From NCBI GenBank assembly GCA_043764015.1, contig JAYUKY010000010.1, positions 1 to 21,546 of the forward strand: DNA of 21,546 nucleotides. Reading direction: 5' to 3'. The notes under the pieces were generated by a model. It was not told where the DNA came from. It did not search any database and saw only the letters and a list, made by a program, of their open reading frames with translations. The position numbers and the translations under genes were made by a program. The DNA is from JANYGM01 sp043764015 (GTDB lineage Bacteria; Bacteroidota; Bacteroidia; Cytophagales; Thermonemataceae). Positions 21,449 to 21,546 of the stretch are shown in pieces (the stretch's first letter is position 1; every line of letters starts with the position of its first letter).

Positions 21449-21487
21449 GTTATTGCAATAACCAACGGAGTAAGCCCAAAAGCCGTT
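21449..21487 (+). promoter_or_regulatory. Palindrome and hairpin in the leader of the right-edge gene
   Basis: The 14-base perfect palindrome GTTATTGCAATAAC (21449-21462) falls at or just after the expected transcription start. AACGG (21464-21468) can pair with CCGTT (21483-21487). It may be an operator or a structured 5' UTR. No known riboswitch consensus was recognised. Confidence 0.4.
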
Positions 21488-21532
21488 TAACATAGAGTAG
21501 GCACATTTCTAAAAATAAATTTTAAAATAATA

Positions 21533-21546
21533 ATGAAAAAGTTTTC
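21533..21546 (+). CDS. Start of a gene cut off by the window edge
   Basis: ATG AAA AAG TTT begins 85 bases after a -7 box. M-K-K-F is a common start of a signal peptide, but only four full codons are visible, so neither product nor export can be claimed. Confidence 0.4.

Overview
The window (about 21.5 kb, AT-rich) comes from a member of the Bacteroidota, most likely the Cytophagales or a relative; the genus cannot be fixed from sequence alone. Evidence: a TonB-dependent receptor with an N-terminal carboxypeptidase-regulatory-like domain next to a lipoprotein with an acidic export signal, many -7 boxes of the Bacteroidota form TAnnTTTG, weak or absent Shine-Dalgarno sequences, and a YoeB toxin paired with a DUF2683-type antitoxin. 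No tRNA, rRNA, CRISPR array, transposase or phage gene was seen.

Layout. 213-4502 (minus): outer-membrane receptor followed by a surface lipoprotein, probably one transcript from a promoter at 4538-4545 and ended by a hairpin at 164-196. 4722-4786: inverted-repeat element. 4820-8917 (minus): a run of closely spaced genes, read as a 35-codon microprotein, two small helical proteins, dxs (first enzyme of the MEP isoprenoid pathway), a PD-(D/E)XK nuclease-like protein and an exported protein. A promoter lies at 8979-8986 and a possible internal terminator follows dxs. 9061-9822 (minus): patatin-like phospholipase. 9932-12322 (minus): a strikingly eukaryote-like class I ribonucleotide reductase large subunit, alone and with its own terminator. 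12401-12550: a 150-bp composite palindrome. 12558-13664 (minus): a small membrane protein and a YoeB-type toxin-antitoxin operon with an extra overlapping leading ORF.

The plus strand then carries a membrane-anchored coiled-coil/TPR protein containing a 45-bp tandem repeat (13953-15902), a second palindromic repeat cluster (15906-16045), and a penicillin-acylase-family Ntn hydrolase (16080-18575). The acylase converges on an outer-membrane beta-barrel gene (18631-19509, minus). rpsL and rpsG follow (plus), with an unusually long spacer and a strong terminator just after rpsG, so fusA is not in its common position. The window closes with a helix-turn-helix regulator split by a one-base shift in an A8 run (20864-21239, minus). 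Upstream of it are a textbook promoter and 10-bp-phased T-tracts, and a divergent gene begins at the right edge.

The window mixes housekeeping genes (dxs, nrdA, rpsL, rpsG) with envelope functions and small accessory modules. No single large new system is evident. The observations most worth following are the split regulator with its curved upstream DNA, the three palindromic repeat elements, the three-ORF toxin-antitoxin locus, and the microprotein operon ahead of dxs.
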